Shown here one piece after another: positions 1 to 11,477 of a stretch of 64,000 nt of DNA (position 1 is the first letter of the stretch; each line of letters opens with the position of its first letter). Position numbers and translations under genes: made by a program. Source of the DNA: Cycas panzhihuaensis (Eukaryota > Cycadophyta); assembly GCA_023213395.1 (NCBI GenBank), contig CM041465.1, forward strand, positions 172,057,741 through 172,121,740, given 5' to 3'. The notes under the pieces are model-generated. The model saw only the letters and a list, made by a program, of their open reading frames with translations, was not told the DNA's origin and did not search any database.

Positions 1-284
1 TGAGGATATTTGTCATGCTTTCAATAACAATGAATTGAAGATAATGCTATCGTGCTTTCATAGTTCATTTGTACAATATCGATCTACATTGCTACATTGT
101 TACATAGATTTGTATTAAATATTTGATGCAATATTGTTATTTTGAATATATTAAAGTTTATTATATCTTTCGCCTGTTCTCCTTGTATATTATATTTCCA
201 ACATTTGGTATCAGAGCAGTTTAACTACATTCTATTTTCCTACATTTGGTATCAGAGTAGTTTAGCTATATTTTATTTCCATCA
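1..284 (+). repeat. Copia-A 5' LTR, partial
   Basis: The sequence aligns with 5129-5413 of the 3' LTR and ends in the same TTTCCATCA just before the primer-binding site. It includes two extra primer-site-like motifs near its 3' end. Confidence 0.85.
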
Positions 285-299
285 TTTGGTATCAGAGCA
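204..299 (+). repeat. Three tandem primer-binding-site motifs at the LTR/internal border
   Basis: The motif TTTGGTATCAGAG occurs at about 204, 244 and 285, spaced about 40 bp apart and separated by similar spacers of the type AGTTTAACTACATTCTATTT. The first two copies also occur at the end of the 3' LTR (5333 and 5374) but the third does not. The working primer site is therefore the third (285-299), and the LTR itself contains the other two. Confidence 0.85.
286..299 (+). promoter_or_regulatory. Primer-binding site, initiator tRNA-Met type
   Basis: TTGGTATCAGAGC directly follows the LTR end. This is the usual complement of the 3' end of plant initiator tRNA-Met used by Copia elements to prime minus-strand DNA synthesis. 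Confidence 0.85.
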
Positions 300-2179
300 G
301 GCGATTACTGATCTGTGAAGATTTGTGAAGATCTACGTAGGATTTTCAGTAGTAAGTTATATACATTCAAGTTTTATTCTCATATTTAAGTTATTTTCTC
401 TTTAGATCTACAGATTTATCATATATTTTGACAGTTTATAAGTTTTTTGTCTACTTATTTAATATTTTTTGCAGATTTGCAAAAGAGCATCAGCTGCATA
501 CAAAAGTTATCAAGTTTTCTTCAAAGATCTATAATTTGTTACTTTAGATCTGCTATTTTTATTATAGATCTACTATACTCACGTCGGATTTGTATTATTT
601 AACTTAAGATCTGCTTATTTTATCAAGTTTTTCCAGCATTTTTTGCTACATTTAGTTCAGATCTATTATATTTCATTTCAGATCTATATTTTTCATTATA
701 TTATTTGACTATATTTTCAAGTTTTCTATATATCTAGAATTTCTAGAGCATATTTAGTTTTTTTAGAGAAGAATACATTGCAGATCTATATATTGGAAGT
801 TTTTGAAGCTTATTTTTTAGCTACAAAGTCAGCTACAACTGCGTGTTCCAGGTTCTTCAGTTCCATTTTCAAATTTACACATATTTTATATATCTATTCA
901 ATATATTCCTTTGAAAAATTTTTCAAATATAAATATATAAGTATTTTTTATGATATATTCTCTTCAAAATATTTAAAAAAATTATTAATATTGTGACTCT
1001 GTTATATGAGTATATTGCTCCATTAAGTTGTTTTACTGTTATTATTTGAAGAAATTTCTATAAAATCTCTGTGCATATACAAATAATTACCTTTTTTTAA
1101 TTGATTTTAGAATAGATTTATCCATATTCATATTCAAAACAAATTGAAGAATTTGCTGATATTATAAATTAGCACAATCTTCATTTTTTTGTAAAAATAC
1201 CACATAGAATCTTCCCAGTGATTGGGTGAGTTAGATAAAACCCTCTATCATACAGATTCTTTGTCATGCATTGAACTTAATCCCAATCTGCAGTATCCCA
1301 TAGCAAAAGCACTTCAATCTCTTTGAATACCCATTTCTGTTTCAATACATTTAAAAATTCCAGATACAAATATATATTCCTTTTTAACAAGAAACAACAA
1401 TTTTTGTACAAATATATGATTTTTTAAATTTTTTCTTTATTTTGTATCAAGATAGGCACAATGTGCTTTCTTGTTTTGGTAGTTGATTTCATCCTCTTTT
1501 CTTGGGAGGCATTCCCACTTGATTGGACATTCTAAACAACATTAGAACATCTTCTAATTTAAAAGAAAAAAATAAAAAATAAAAAGACCTAAAGAAGCAG
1601 TACAAATTAGTCCAGACCAACTCCACCCAGGTTCTTTCAAGCAAAATTGAACAAACAATAAGAAATCTGACCCTGCATCCCTGTGTATTCAAAAGATATT
1701 ATTGATTAGCCTCTCAGCTTCACTTTCACCCAGTAAGTTTTTCCATATGATAAATAGTTTGCTCTCTAAGTCCAAGTGCAATTACAACACTAATATAGAA
1801 AAAGTGTGTCCAGTATATTAAAGTCTTTATAAATAAAAGCTGAATATCAACTGTCTTCATATCACTTGTAGCCTTTGTTAGAGCTACAACAAGCGATAAG
1901 CTGTCTACATCGTCATCTGCCTCAACACTAAGCTATCTTATATGGCTTCATTATTAATAACAATGGTCATTGTACGTTAGTGTTTCGGGTGCTATACGTT
2001 ACGTGTGCTGCCCATCTCTTACACGGCTCCCATCTCTCAGCGGCCTACACACAGGTTTGGCACGTAACCTTATGCGGAGAAGCTCCCATCGCAAAGCGGA
2101 ACTATTACTTACATGCACTATCCGCACATCTCAGCATTCGTGCATTAATAACTATGCTCTCTTATTATTATTGCATTCA

Positions 2180-2430
2180 GCATTCCTTGCGTTTCAGCTT
2201 AGCGTTGGCGTGTTTAGCATTCCTTACGTTTCAGTAGGTTTTGATAGCGCTTTTCGCTTTTCTCCTCCTCTCGCACTCGGGTCCAAGTTCGCTTTTCTGT
2301 TGGTGCACAGCTAAGCGTCTTCTTGGGCGTCTAGACTTGATCTTCTGGTCATTTTTAATAGCATTCTCTTCCATTGATTGGCGCCCTAGCAGCGGCATCT
2401 TCTTAGGCGTCTGGACTTAATCTTCCAGTT
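2180..2430 (+). repeat. GC-richer patch with short direct repeats
   Basis: CAGCATTCCTTGCGTTTCAG recurs in similar form as TTTAGCATTCCTTACGTTTCAG about 40 bp on. A motif of the type GCGTCTTCTTGGGCGTCTAGACTTGATCTTC recurs about 80 bp on (2316 and 2396). Base composition is higher in GC than the surrounding element. I see no coding evidence. Confidence 0.55.
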
Positions 2431-2534
2431 GACTTCATTTGCGTAGAGCCATTGTTGTGATAGTTCAGCGCGAGGCTCGACGATTGTGTTTGCATTTACC
2501 GATTGTGTTTGCATTCAGCATTTGCATTGCAATG

Positions 2535-2710
2535 CGCTTTTTATATTCGTGTATGTAGTCTTTTATGTTTTTGCCAACGGCACTTCATTTTTTATATAGT
2601 TTTAATATTCTTATTATATTCGTGTGTGCATTCAACATTTGTGCTAGCAACCTTTTATGTTTTAAATGTTTATTGATGGCACTTCATTTTTTTATATAGT
2701 TTTAATATAA
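2535..2710 (+). repeat. Two-copy tandem repeat of about 85-95 bp
   Basis: Both halves share TATTCGTGTRTGYA near the start, then CTTTTATGTTTT, then GGCACTTCATTTTTTATATAG and TTTTAATAT, in the same order. The copies are diverged by point changes and small indels. Confidence 0.7.
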
Positions 2711-4130
2711 AATTTAAAAGAATCAAAATTTATTGCATAATTTTTTCAAATCTGGGGTTTAAAGGGTTTAATCCCCTTTCACTTTCAGTCCCTGATCCTA
2801 TTTCACCATCACATGACTGCTAGTCACTTCCAAAAAGGTTTTTTATATTTTTATAAATGTTTTTTATTTTTATTTTTTTTAATTTTTTATTTTTTATAGG
2901 GTTATTGGCGTTTTTTTGCCATATCTCTTCGCTAGAGCATTGGTTTCAGACGAAACCACCTCCATTAGATTAGAAATTTTCTGTACACCAGTTTTGACTA
3001 GCAATATGACTAATTTGGTGCCAATTTGACCTTATTTCGGCTAATTTAATATCAGACACTCAAAATTTTAGTATTTTTCACACTTTTAATAAAATCACTT
3101 TTAGAACCAATCGTAATTTATTACTAGTAAATTTTTTTCTACCTAAATTTCTTCTATAGAGATCTACGTTCTAAAAACTTCAATACCCACTTCTTATTTT
3201 AATTTTTTGAATTCATTTTTATTAGTATTTTAATCGGTAAAAGTGAGAATTTAGTGTTTTTAGCATGTTTCTTAACATTTTACATAAAAACACCTCTTAC
3301 CATTTTTGCTATAAGTTTTCTATTCTGTATCATATCTCAATTCCGTTAGCTTCATTGGGAATCTAACTCAATTCTCTTCGATTTGACATAATTTTTTATA
3401 CATTTTGACATATTTTTCCTAATTTTCAAATCATTCAAAATTGATGTACCTTATTACCTCAAATCTGCTATTTGTACACTTTTTTTTATATATTTTTTCA
3501 AAATTTTTCAATTGAAAGTATATTGAACAATTTTATAAACAATACTTGATCACTTTACAGTATTCTATAAGTATTTTGTTAGCATTGTGATCCCCTGCTC
3601 CTGTTTAGCCTCAAAACGATGCATATACTTCTGATTCATTAAAACTTGATTTCTAGGAACCCGTTTTCAGAACGGTTAGTTTCGTTGGGTTCAATTTTGT
3701 TTATCTTTATACTTGTAAAGTTTTATATCATTCTAATATCATTTAATATACTTTTGAATCCCTCAAACCTAAGGTTATCATTCAAACGTTCTTTTAAGAA
3801 GCATATTAATTTTTATTAAAAATTTCTTTATGTTGTTATTTTTTTCAAAGTAAAAAATACTTTTATATATTTCATTTTTAGCATTTTACATTATTATTAA
3901 GGCAAAAGATCTTTATATGTACTCTTATATTCACTTTATCTCGAAGTTTATTTGAAAGGCATACCTATATTGAAAAGTTTTTTTATCATTTTAAAAAAAA
4001 GATTATTTTCTTATTATACCTAGTTGACTAACTTTTTAAAGGGTATTTGAAATCATATATATTCATTGATTTATTAATATTTTAACTTGTTAAAGCATAT
4101 TCATTCTACATACTAAAGTTGTTTGATAAA

Positions 4131-4979
4131 ATGACTCAATTCCCTATTTTTTATGGCCAAAATTTTGCACAATGGCATAACACTATAAGAAACTATTTTA
4201 TTGAACATGATTTGTGGAAATATTTGCAACATGATTATGATGTTAGTATTAAAGAATATGTTCGAAAAGATAATGAAGTATTAGGTTTATTATTTTGTAC
4301 TATGAATGATGAAATTTTTTCAAAGGTATGTGATTTGACAACATCTAAGTCTGTTTGGGATTTATTGATTTCCATTTATGGGGGAGATACCTCCAATGTA
4401 TTTGATAAAATTTTTTATGAGCATGCAAGACACGTAACAGAACAGGTAGATCATGATGATAAAACCAATGAAGATTCGGATCAAATGCAGGACCACCTTG
4501 TTGCACAAGGATTTAATCCTCCATTTAAGGGGGAGAATGAAGATGAATCTTATGACATAATGAAGAATGAATGTGATGATATGACAAAGAATGAACATGA
4601 TGATATGACAGTTGTTCAAAGTATAAAGATTATTAAAGTTCAAGTTCAAAGCCTTCTTAATGTTCCAGTTGACAAAGTCAAAATTACAGCTATTCATTTA
4701 TATTTGAATCAAGTTTCATCTACTTATAGTTTTTCTACATCATTCCATGATAAAGAAACATATGTGGCTATAAGGGTGGGAATAGTTGATAAAGATAAAG
4801 ATCATAATTTCAAAGTTTTTTTCAAGTACCAGTTCCATAAGTTCAAGGAAAAGATACAAGTGTTCGTGTTGACATTAAGGGGGAGAATGTTGGAGTGTAA
4901 TGTCATCACTCAACTCCCTCTTACCTACCAAGATTGTGCACTTCAATTTAGACATGTGATGCTCAACATGTCAAGGTAA
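4131..4979 (+). CDS. Copia-type Gag N-terminal domain fused to a shortened tail
   Basis: The ATG at 4131 is the best start; the frame stays open 12 bases further upstream to a TTG. The product is about 282 residues. Residues 1-110 resemble plant Copia Gag (UBN2-like): an F-x-G-x-N-F-x-x-W-x-x-x-I segment near the N-terminus and a V-W-D-L-L-x-x-I-Y-G segment near residue 85, positions that are conserved in capsid-forming Gag. The rest is acidic and repetitive (repeats of D-D-M-T-K-N-E), has no CCHC zinc knuckle and matches no Pol domain. The frame runs through the polypurine tract into the 3' LTR and stops inside it. This indicates that Pol was deleted and Gag was joined to the sequence before the 3' LTR. 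Function of the hybrid is unknown; an RNA-packaging role is only an inference. Confidence 0.65.
   Translation: MTQFPIFYGQNFAQWHNTIRNYFIEHDLWKYLQHDYDVSIKEYVRKDNEVLGLLFCTMNDEIFSKVCDLTTSKSVWDLLISIYGGDTSNVFDKIFYEHARHVTEQVDHDDKTNEDSDQMQDHLVAQGFNPPFKGENEDESYDIMKNECDDMTKNEHDDMTVVQSIKIIKVQVQSLLNVPVDKVKITAIHLYLNQVSSTYSFSTSFHDKETYVAIRVGIVDKDKDHNFKVFFKYQFHKFKEKIQVFVLTLRGRMLECNVITQLPLTYQDCALQFRHVMLNMSR
4877..4887 (+). promoter_or_regulatory. Polypurine tract of Copia-A
   Basis: AAGGGGGAGAA lies immediately before the 3' LTR start TGTTGGAG, the expected place for the plus-strand primer. A nearly identical tract, TAAGGGGGAGAATG, occurs inside the Gag-like ORF near 4527. Confidence 0.8.
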
Positions 4980-5413
4980 GTTAATATTAATTTGAGTTAG
5001 TTTATTTGAGTTAAGTTATATTATTTTATTATTAATTTAAATTCAGGGGTTAAGGAGTTTTCCTTGTCCCCCAAAACTATTTATATTATGGGGTGTACAA
5101 CCCTGGTGTCTTTAAACACTGCCTTCTTTGAGGATATTTGTCATGCTCTCAACAACAATAGATTAAAGACAATGCTATCATGCTCTCATAGTTCATTTAT
5201 GCAACATCGATCTATATTGCTATATTGTTACATAGATTTGTATTGAATATTTAATGCAATATTGTTATTTTTGAATATATTAAAGTTTATTATATCTTCT
5301 ACCTATTTTCTTTATGTATTATATTTCTAACATTTGGTATCAGAGCAATTTAACTACATTTTATTTTCCTACATTTGGTATCAGAGCAGTTTAGCTACAT
5401 TCTATTTCCATCA
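4888..5413 (+). repeat. Copia-A 3' LTR, 526 bp
   Basis: Starts TGTTGGAGTG after the polypurine tract and ends TTTCCATCA, where similarity to the 5' LTR stops. A TATA-like stretch lies near 5080. Two primer-site-like motifs lie inside it at 5333 and 5374. Confidence 0.85.
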
Positions 5414-7629
5414 ACTTTAGGAAAAATGTGATCCTCTAGTGTACAAAAAATAAGTGTGAGTACTTCATTGTCTTTCTTGGCATTGTCTTTATAGCTCTTC
5501 TTCTCATCTCCATTGATGATTTTATTAATTTTTTCATATCCTGCATGAATGAGCTCATATATATCTTTTGTAATAAAAATAGGCCTTATTTACCTATTTC
5601 AATTGAGAAAATTTGATCCATTGAACTTAGGTACAATAACATTCCCAAGATTTGTTACTATTATAAAGAGAAAATTACCTTGAAATGTAACCCAAAAAAT
5701 GTAAAATGCTTGAAAGTAAAGAAATGTAAACAAAGCAGCAAAGAAAGACAATAGAAGTGCACTCAACAAACATATAATATATCTTATTTCACCTTTGGGA
5801 CATGCACAAATGTCCCAATTGGGACTCTAATTACCTCAACAAGTAATAATTTTTATTATTGATATGTTACAATAAGTTTTTTCACTAGTTTATACAAGGG
5901 TCATCGTGTAGGAAGTCCTTCACTAATGCCTTTTTAGAGGATGAAATAAGTATATACAATGACTTTTATTTTTATTTTTTGACTTCATAACCCTCTAGAC
6001 AATACAAAATAGAGTCCAACACTTCATACGTAACCCAATTCTAATATTGAATTACAAAGATACGCATTAAAAACTTTTACAAAAAAATGACTTTTTAACA
6101 AAAATGACTCAAAAATACATTGCATAAATTTCACTTATTAAAATGTCTTTCAATCCGAAATCAAAGGTAGTCATGTGACCACTTGTTTCAACTAGGTTTA
6201 AGTGAACTTTAATCTAGTGTAAATAGAACCAACTTTTGACCTTGTTGGTGAAAGTGCACTTACCTGGAGTAGAGGTAGGTCCTATTTTTCAATAGTTGTC
6301 TTAAAATTTTCTTTTGGCTTCCTTTGTAAAAATGAAGTTGGTCACTTTATTCCTGTATATGACTTGTAATAGAGGCTATCTGGTTGTTGATTGGCACATA
6401 TTTCTTAACGACTTAAAAGTGGGGCCCACACAAACAAATGGCTTTCTAAACTTTATGTAATATAATCAAATTATTAAATGTTAATAAATCTATTGAAAAA
6501 GAGTTTGTATGACCAATGTGAATGCTTAAAACTTCTGTATTACAATTAATAAAGGCACAAAGGGTAGTCAGATAGTTCGTTAATCAATGAAACACTATGG
6601 AAAGCTTAGATAGTATGTAGGAAAAGCCAAAAGGCCACAAATAAGGTTATAAATATAATGACTAAAGGCACAACTAGATGCAATCCGTATGTGATTAATT
6701 AGAGGGTGTTTTGAACAGTGTTTGATGCACAAAACAACATATAAAAGGGTAGCATAAATGGACATAATAAAATAAATATATTAAGAAATATTTTATTAAG
6801 ATTGTAAGGTATAATTTTAGGGTGTAAACTTCAATAAAAAATCAACCATAATTTCACAAAATGGTGGCACAAATACCAAGAGAAAATAAGCATAAATATT
6901 TTCTAAAGAGGGGTGCACTATATAAGGTTGGAAAAATATCAAAATATTTGAATAAAGAAATAGTCATGGATGCCCTTTTTTAGTCGTACGACCGTACAAG
7001 AGGTATAGAGAAAATGATTTGTAGAAAACATGTGCAAAGGCTAAGGAAACACACATAGGGTAGTTGTATGGTCTCCAAATAGTTATGCACTTAAATTTAG
7101 ATCATTAAATGGCTCTAATGTGACTTCTTTAGTAGAATATTATTGAGAAAAGGGTCGTACGAATGTTAGAGATAGAGGAGGGTGCAAATAAGATATATGG
7201 ATGGCAAATACTTCAGATGGATAGATATACAGTAAAATATTGCCATCTTCATTTTGTTTAAGAAAAACCAGAGACTCATACACTTGTGCATGCCAATAAT
7301 AAACATCAAATTGAGTTCAAAATGGATATATAATAGTAAGGATGCAATAGAAATAGTAGTGGAATACAAACTCCTTCAATAACAAAATGAATTGCTCATG
7401 AATGATCCAAATTGCATGTAACATAAGGTATTTTCTTCAACAGAACCCCAAATAATTGATAAATTTTAAATATAAGCTTATGAAAAATAAATATTGACTA
7501 ATAATTCAAATGTAATGAGTGCACACAACAAAAGAACTCTTCACAAGACTTTGAACGTATCTCTAGGTACATACATCACTTCTGTAACAGGAGAGATCTC
7601 AAGCAACATTCTAATAATACTATGATAAC
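5414..7629. other. Gene-poor AT-rich stretch
   Basis: I see no convincing ORF, RNA gene or repeated block here. Short frames on both strands have no domain-like composition. The stretch may be the flank of Copia-A or the interior of an unrecognised decayed element linked to the LTR-like edge at 7644. Confidence 0.5.
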
Positions 7630-7641
7630 ACTCTAATACCA
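7630..7641 (-). promoter_or_regulatory. Possible degenerate primer-binding site next to an LTR-like edge
   Basis: Read on the minus strand this is TGGTATTAGAGT, 10 of 12 bases like the initiator tRNA-Met primer site. The adjoining plus-strand sequence TGGTGGAAATATGGGAG (from 7644) resembles the terminal sequence of many plant Copia LTRs. No matching second LTR was found, so this is a remnant at best. Confidence 0.35.
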
Positions 7642-7939
7642 ATTGGTGGAAATATGGGAGTTAGGGGAAGTGACATAGTGCAACAAAGGGAAAATCAAAT
7701 GTTTAGTATAATGGTGGTGTTGATGAATACTAAGGTCTTCAGACCCCTTGAATAAATAGATGAAAGTTGAGCAGGAACCTGTCTACCGCTAACTAGTATT
7801 TAGAAACATTGTTAAGAAATCCACTCAAATGATGATAATATTCGACTAAGTCGGCTGCACCAAGCCCTATGTCATCATGTGCCGATATTAGCCCTAATGG
7901 GCATTATCTAACAAAGCTAAAGGCAAGAGAGATGCTTTT

Positions 7940-9060
7940 AAAAATTCTTTATTTATTTGCTTTGTTGAGCCTTCTCTTCCTATAAATTCTATGGCAATAG
8001 CATCCCACTTGGAAGGTCTTCTACTTTTTTTATTTTCTTCTTTAATAAGAACTCAATAATCCTTTAAATAATGGAAGGATGGGTTATAGTAGTAGTTTCA
8101 TCTATTGCCCATCCTTCTATGTTTCCTTTAATTGTAAAGCAGAGAATTCCTATAATGTCCCGGCCTTCATGATGTGTACAAATATAATGGATGCAACCTC
8201 ACAAACATGCCTAGAAAACATCAAAGATAAAGACTTCTAAGCTTATGCTATTATACCATTAGGCAACTTTTCTCTTAATTTCAAAAATTCCATCCTCTTG
8301 CTACTCACAAATTTCCTACTAAGATAAGAAATTTAGTCTCGGTGCCTTATTTATCTAAAATTTTGGCTCCAATGGGAACATTTGGTTCTTTAGCTACAAG
8401 TTCCTTTATAAAATGAATATATTCACCTCTCACATATGTTTTTCCATCTTTAAAATTTCTAATAAAGAAACCTACATCTGTTAACTGATAACATGGATGC
8501 TTCAATAAGAAAGATAATACATACCTAGTTTCTTAAGAGCTCCTTCTAGCTTCCAAATCCTCTAAACCATTCTCTAATAATCTTCTCCTTTTCATATGAT
8601 AAGTGGCTATCTTGCTTCTTTTTGTGCTTCCGTTGTTGGGTTTTTCTACCTCCAAGAATAATTGTGATTTTATTTGGCACTTATAGTGCAAAGCCTCCCT
8701 TTTTAATAAAATGTTCCTTTGCTTTATATGCCAAGGGTTTTAACCCTTCCTCTTCCTCTGTCTGGCCTAATGATCCTCCATCCTCCTTTGTCTGACTTAA
8801 TAGGCCTCCTTTTGTATTCATGGGTTTTTCTTATATCTACTCTAAAGATAATTTGATTCCCTTTTAGAGTTACACTTCTCCCTTAAGAAGTCATTCACTC
8901 TTTCCTTCCTATATTTCTCCATTACAAAGCTACTCACTCTTTCTTTTTTACACTTTCTCATACAAAATTGTTCATTCTGTCCTTCTTCAAAGGCTGCTAC
9001 CTTTACTTTTTCTTATTCCTTCTTTATTATATTAAAAGAACTATGTGTCTTCCTTGCCAT
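7940..9060 (-). pseudogene. Unknown protein of Gypsy-B 3' region, downstream truncated copy
   Basis: I do not recognise this protein. It is a second, more decayed copy of the coding region at 9170-11050, offset by about 2.0 kb. A start like that of the other copy (M-A-R-K-T-H-S-S) lies at 9060. Further on, frames that need shifts read K-L-R-E-K-L-P-N-G and C-E-V-A-S-I-I-F-V-H-I, then I-K-G-N-I-E-G-W and T-H-P-S-I-I, each matching the other copy. The similarity stops near 7940, so the C-terminal part present in the upstream copy is missing. It lies on the same strand as Gypsy-B pol and downstream of it. A captured host gene or an element-encoded extra ORF are both possible. Confidence 0.5.
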
Positions 9061-9169
9061 TTTGTCCATAGATTTTCCTCACCCAATTAACCTTCTTTTT
9101 TACCTTGACTTTTGAAGAATAGGTGTATCCTTCCATTCTAGTCTTCTTTTAAAATGCAACTCCCCAGTC

Positions 9170-11050
9170 AAATTAGATCCAAATTCAAATCCAAGAAATG
9201 ATCCTCAACTACTATCTCTACTTTTTCTTTCATTTGTTCTTTATCTTATGCCCAAGATTGGATTAATTCCTTGCTAATTTTGGGCATAAGTTTCTTACAA
9301 TTTTGAACTCATTATTAACTATCCATGTAAAGCTAATGCAGATTATGCATCTTTAGCATTTACTCTATGATATTAGGGGACTTCTATATCCTTCCTTCTA
9401 TACTCAGTGAGGCCATTTGTTCTTTGAAATTTTGCTCTCCATACAAACCTAAGGGCTTGAATATGCATGCTCCCTATTGAAATATTTAGATTACTTTCAA
9501 TTAGTTTCATAAAGTCACTTGATAAAAGCATCTTAACTAAGAGATCCCAATCCTCCTCATTGTGGTCTTCCCATAAACATTCAAATACTTCAAATCAATT
9601 GTTCATGACTAGGGTATTAGTAAGAAATGACTTCAACTTTAATGCAAGATCTCTCTCCAAATATGTAAGATTATATGTTTGAGGAAGAGGTGTTCATTCT
9701 ATGAATAAGATAACCAATTTCATGAGAGAATCAACAAATGGGACTTTCCCCTCTTGTAATCTTAAAGATTGCTAATCTATTATTGTAACCATTGACTTCT
9801 TCTACTTCACTACTTCTTTTCTTATAGAATCCAATTTTGTTTTTTGCTTAAGAACTCAAGCCTACAAGTTATTTCTTTCTTCCACCTAAAAGCCTCATAG
9901 CATATTATCATATTCTCTCAGTATAGTTTGTGTGTCCTATAGCCATTTTCTTTCTATCTTAATTTCAATCTAAAGGTAACCTTTATTTATTTATTTTATT
10001 GAGTATTATCTTCCTGTAAATTTTATTACAATAGTGTCCTACTTAGAAGATATTCCACTTACTTTATTTTCTTTTTCGATATGAACTCAGTAATCCTTTG
10101 AATAATGGAAGGATGAGTTTTAATAGTAGTTTCACCTGCTACCTATCCTTCCATGTTTCCTTTAATTATGGAGTAAAGAATTCTTGAAATATCCACCTAT
10201 TCATGATGTGTAAAAATACAATAGATGCAACCTCACAAACACATATGGAGAGCATCGAAGATAAAGATTTCCAAGGTTCTACTAATAAACCTTTAGGCAA
10301 CTTTTCCCTTAATTTCAAAAATTTCATCCTCTTGCTCTTCACAAAATTTCTTACTAAAGCAAGAAATTCAATCTGGGTGCCCTTATCATCTCAAGTTTTT
10401 GCTCTTATAGGAACATTCAGTGCTTGAGCTACAAGTTCCTTTGTTAAATGAATAAATTCACCTCTCACATGTGTTTTTCTATCTTTAAAATTTCTAATGA
10501 AGAAACCTATATCTATTAATTGATCATTTGGATATTTCTAATAGTAGAGAGAATACATACCCAATTTCCTAATAGCTCCTTCCAGCTTCCAAATCCTCTC
10601 AATCATTCTTTGAGAATTTCCTCCTTTCTGCATGATAAGTGGCTATCTTGGCTTGTTTTTTGTGCTCCCATAATCAATTTCTTTTGCCTCCAAGAATAAT
10701 TGTCAATTTCTTTGTCATTAGTAGTGCATTTTCTCCTTTTTCCTCCTTTGTATAGATCAATGAACCTCCTCCCTTCCATGTTTGGGCTAGTAAACCTTCT
10801 TTTGTATTTGTGGGTTTTTCCTGCCTCAACTTTAAGGAAAATATGTTTCCCTTTTGACCTTACATTTCTCCCTTATGAAGTCATTTACTATTTCCTTCCT
10901 ATATTTTTCCTTTACGAAGTTGCTTGGTCTTTTCTTCTGGTATTTTTCACTTCCAAAATTATTTGCTCTTTCTTTCCATAGAGGCTATCACCTTCACTTT
11001 CTTTTATTCCTTCATTATTGTATTAAAGAACTATGCTTCTTCCTTGCCAT
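9170..11050 (-). pseudogene. Unknown protein of Gypsy-B 3' region, longer copy
   Basis: The likely start is ATG at 11050 (M-A-R-K-K-H-S-S), followed by a lysine/glutamate-rich stretch. Around 10640-10080 a nearly continuous frame of about 190 codons reads, in order, I-E-R-I-W-K-L-E-G-A-I-R-K-L-G, then H-V-R-G-E-F-I-H-L-T-K-E-L-V-A-Q-A-L, then K-L-R-E-K-L-P-K-G, then I-K-G-N-M-E-G-W and T-H-P-S-I-I-Q-R-I. A second open stretch at about 9690-9340 reads W-E-D-H-N-E-E-D-W-D-L-L-V-K-M and I-Q-A-L-R-F-V-W-R-A-K-F. Several stops and shifts break it. The V-R-G-x-x-I-x-L-T-x-E segment faintly recalls domains carried by plant transposon-associated proteins, but that is weak. It sits between Gypsy-B integrase and the expected 3' LTR, where some plant Gypsy lineages carry an extra ORF. 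Confidence 0.5.
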
Positions 11051-11477
11051 TTCTTCGATAGTTTCTCCCTAGCCAACTAACCTCCTTTTCGGTCTTTATT
11101 TTTTAAGGATAGGGGTATCTTTCCACCCCATTCCACTTCTAAAATGCACCTCCTCCTTTTTTATCTTTTTCCCATACTAAGGGTATTAACAAAAAAATAA
11201 TTCTTCTAATGCCCTCCTCCTTTTAATCATTTGTCTAATTCTTTTAAAAGAAAATCCTACCTTCACTTTTAATTGAGGATGGTATCAAATTTGTTTATAT
11301 TATCTTAGTGAAGGCTTTTTAAATTTTATTTTATTTTCCTATGTTACCTTAAAATTCTTAATGGTAAGAATGTCATACACCTTATATTCATATTTTTTTT
11401 AAAGTAAGTTCTTTTGCAATTACATTGTCTTTTTAATCTTAGAATTTTTCCTATGAACCTCAATATCCACACATCTG

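Larger units (their letters stand above)
300..4118 (+). other. Long non-coding leader of Copia-A
   Basis: About 3.8 kb separates the primer site from the Gag-like ORF, far longer than a normal Copia leader. It is AT-rich and no ORF is recognisable on either strand. It has a GC-richer patch (about 1890-2560) and short internal duplications described separately. It may be an inserted or captured segment, or non-coding spacer as in large non-autonomous LTR derivatives. Confidence 0.6.
1..5413 (+). mobile_element. Copia-A: LTR retrotransposon, internally deleted, 5' end outside window
   Basis: Two copies of the same LTR flank an internal region. The left copy is cut by the window edge; base 1 corresponds to 5129 of the right copy. 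A primer-binding site matching initiator tRNA-Met follows the left LTR, and a purine-rich tract precedes the right one. Only a Gag-like ORF is visible. I find no protease, integrase, reverse transcriptase or RNase H, so the element would depend on others for movement. The LTRs differ at roughly one base in ten by eye, so the insertion is old, yet the Gag-like ORF is open. The internal region is AT-rich apart from a GC-richer patch near 1.9-2.5 kb. The left target duplication lies outside the window. Confidence 0.85.
7940..11160. repeat. Partial tandem duplication, about 1.2 kb unit
   Basis: Roughly 7940-9170 matches 9972-11160 in the same orientation. Shared landmarks are the TTTATTTATTTR...TTGAG block (7948/9982), TTCAAAAATTYCATCCTCTTGC (8280/10316), CCTTGCCATTT (9052/11042) and TCTTYTTTTAAAATGCAMCTCC-like sequence (9145/11135). 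The spacer 9170-9972 is present once. Confidence 0.75.

Noticed and set aside
778-996. Short plus-strand frame in the Copia-A leader
   Set aside because: Low-complexity, AT-driven composition, no ATG in context and no domain.
1970-2314. Overlapping frames of 85 and 114 codons in the GC-richer patch
   Set aside because: Two frames overlap, neither shows domain-like composition, and the region contains short tandem repeats.
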